Positions 14,101 through 15,224 of a stretch of DNA of 15,224 nucleotides are shown here, piece by piece. The stretch spans positions 1 through 15,224 of the forward strand of contig PFRK01000036.1 in NCBI GenBank assembly GCA_002788475.1. Reading direction: 5' to 3'. Source of the stretch: Candidatus Nomurabacteria bacterium CG_4_9_14_0_2_um_filter_32_10. Lineage in GTDB: Bacteria > Patescibacteriota > Minisyncoccia > Phycocordibacterales > UBA9973. The number at the start of each line of letters is the position of its first letter. Position 1 is the stretch's first letter. Position numbers and translations under genes: made by a program. The notes under the pieces were generated by a model. The model saw only the letters and a list, made by a program, of their open reading frames with translations, was not told where the DNA came from and searched no databases.

Positions 14101-14127
14101 TGTTATTTTTTTAAAGTATGCTATTAT
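14100..14127 (+). promoter_or_regulatory. Promoter of typA/bipA
   Basis: TTGTTA, a 16-base spacer and TGC-TATTAT. Predicted initiation near 14134 would give a leader of about 125 bases that contains the nested stems at 14147-14238. Confidence 0.6.
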
Positions 14128-14146
14128 TAAGAAAATTAATGAGTGG

Positions 14147-14238
14147 AGTGAATATAATTTTCTAACCCTATTAAATGCCCTTTGGGCAATTTTTGTTTAC
14201 AAAAATTATTTAACAGGGTGGCGATTTTTATACTCACT
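14147..14238 (+). promoter_or_regulatory. Nested multi-stem leader of typA/bipA
   Basis: Outer stem AGTGAATATAA (14147-14157) with TTATACTCACT (14228-14238), 10 of 11 pairs. Middle stem CCCTATTAAA (14166-14175) with TTTAACAGGG (14209-14218), 9 of 10. Inside are two adjacent hairpins, TGCCC-TTT-GGGCA (14176-14188) and ATTTTTG-TTTA-CAAAAAT (14189-14206). The result is a stem, an internal loop and a three-way junction ending 20 bases before the ATG. It could be a cis-regulatory RNA or an inserted palindromic element. Confidence 0.65.
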
Positions 14239-14258
14239 ACGTTCGTTAAAAATTAACC

Positions 14259-15224
14259 ATGGAAATTAGAAATATCGCAATCATCGCACATGTTGATCAC
14301 GGCAAGACTACTCTTACTGATGCCTTGATGAAACAAAATGGTGGACTTCAAGATGAGAATATATCAATGGACTCAAATGCTCTAGAAAAAGAGCGTGGTA
14401 TTACTATTTATTCTAAAAATACATCTATAATGTATAAAGGTACAAAAATAAACATTGTAGATACTCCTGGCCATGCTGATTTTGGTTCGGAAGTAGAGAG
14501 AGTATTACGTGCTGTTGATTCTGTACTTTTACTGGTGGATGCAGTTGAAGGACCTATGCCACAGACTAGGTTTGTATTAAAGAAATCCCTTGAGTTAGGA
14601 TTAAAACCAATTGTCGTTATAAATAAAATAGATAAATCTGCTTCTGATCCGCACAGAGTTCATGAAGAAGTTTTAGAGTTATTTTTTGAATTAGGAGCAA
14701 ATGAAGAACAGGCCAATTTCGAAACAGTTTATGCTATAGGACGTGAAGGAAAAGCTTTTAAAAAACTAAGTGATCGAGAAGACCCCAAAGGAAAGCAAGA
14801 AGCTTCCGATGGAGCAGGCTTATCTCCGCTGTTAGATATGATATTGGAACATGTACCTCCTGCTTCTTTAAATGCAGATGGAAAAATGTCTGCCCAAGTT
14901 TTTAATTTAGGTTATGATAATTTTTTGGGACGTATGGCTGTCGCTAGAATTTATTCTGGTAAAATGGTTTCAGGAAGTCAGGTTTTTATAAAAGGAGAGC
15001 AAGGAAGTAGGATAGGTAAAATAACAAAACTTTTTGGATTTGAAGGAATAAATAGAAAAGAAGTAACAGAGGCAACATCTGGAGATATTGTACTTTTGGC
15101 TGGTATACCAGATATTTATATTGGTGAGACTATATGTGAAGATAAAAGTGTAGAGCAACTTCCTCATATTGCAATTGATGAACCCACATTATCACTTAAT
15201 TTTTTAGTAAATGATTCTCCTTTT
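14259..15224 (+). CDS. typA: Translational GTPase TypA/BipA (3' end outside window)
   Basis: The first 322 codons are visible and the frame is open at the window end. TypA/BipA is an EF-G-like GTPase that acts in 50S assembly and stress or cold adaptation. G1 AHVDHGKT (10-17), G2 with ERGITI (45-50), G3 DTPGH (68-72), G4 NKID (122-125). After the G domain comes the beta-barrel domain (AQVFNLGYDNFLGRMAVARIYSG). Against the usual family pattern there is an insertion of about 11 residues around SDREDPKGKQEASDGAG, before LSPLLDMILEHVP. There is no Shine-Dalgarno before the ATG; the structured leader lies directly upstream. Confidence 0.93.
   Translation, partial: MEIRNIAIIAHVDHGKTTLTDALMKQNGGLQDENISMDSNALEKERGITIYSKNTSIMYKGTKINIVDTPGHADFGSEVERVLRAVDSVLLLVDAVEGPMPQTRFVLKKSLELGLKPIVVINKIDKSASDPHRVHEEVLELFFELGANEEQANFETVYAIGREGKAFKKLSDREDPKGKQEASDGAGLSPLLDMILEHVPPASLNADGKMSAQVFNLGYDNFLGRMAVARIYSGKMVSGSQVFIKGEQGSRIGKITKLFGFEGINRKEVTEATSGDIVLLAGIPDIYIGETICEDKSVEQLPHIAIDEPTLSLNFLVNDSPF

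Overview
The window is AT-rich bacterial DNA with very tight gene packing. Its content points to a member of the Candidate Phyla Radiation (Patescibacteria), most likely a Parcubacteria-type lineage; this placement is inference. The clues are an array of small two-helix pilin-like proteins, an initiation factor IF-2 that starts almost directly at its G domain, a DUF4446 protein next to it, tRNA genes with no encoded CCA where I checked, and UGA used as a normal stop codon.

Layout. Positions 1-2250 (+) hold five consecutive genes for small secreted or membrane proteins resembling the TrbC/VirB2 (T4SS_pilin) family; the first is cut by the window edge and carries an extra exported domain. A strong terminator follows. 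Positions 2334-3086 (-) encode a surface protein with an IPT/TIG-like domain. Positions 3124-3542 are a tRNA cluster: Leu(TAG) and Lys(CTT) on the minus strand, Cys(GCA) and Leu(TAA) on the plus strand. Positions 3552-5992 (-) are a translation operon, DUF4446 - infB - rbfA. Positions 6099-10853 (+) hold a cysteine desulfurase, an HtrA-like protein that has lost its catalytic triad, and a ClpB/ClpC-type AAA+ unfoldase. Positions 10891-13052 (-) are a surface-display pair, an LPNTG-anchored DUF3494 adhesin-like protein and a sortase that probably anchors it. Positions 13053-13800 are a non-coding region with a duplicated 5' region of the adhesin gene, the tRNA-Tyr gene and several tRNA fragments. 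A 42-residue membrane peptide gene and the 5' part of typA/bipA close the window.

The main unifying oddity is a set of palindromes, many of them GC-rich in an otherwise AT-rich sequence. Three sit in frame inside the cysteine desulfurase gene and lengthen its protein at positions that look like surface loops. One splits the D-loop of a partial tRNA-Tyr copy whose intact twin lies alongside. Others lie in the infB-rbfA gap, in the leader of the fourth pilin gene and in the bipA leader. This resembles Rickettsia palindromic elements in behaviour. I infer a mobile or spreading hairpin element. Several genes also have a -10 box only 6-7 bases before the ATG, which implies leaderless mRNAs.
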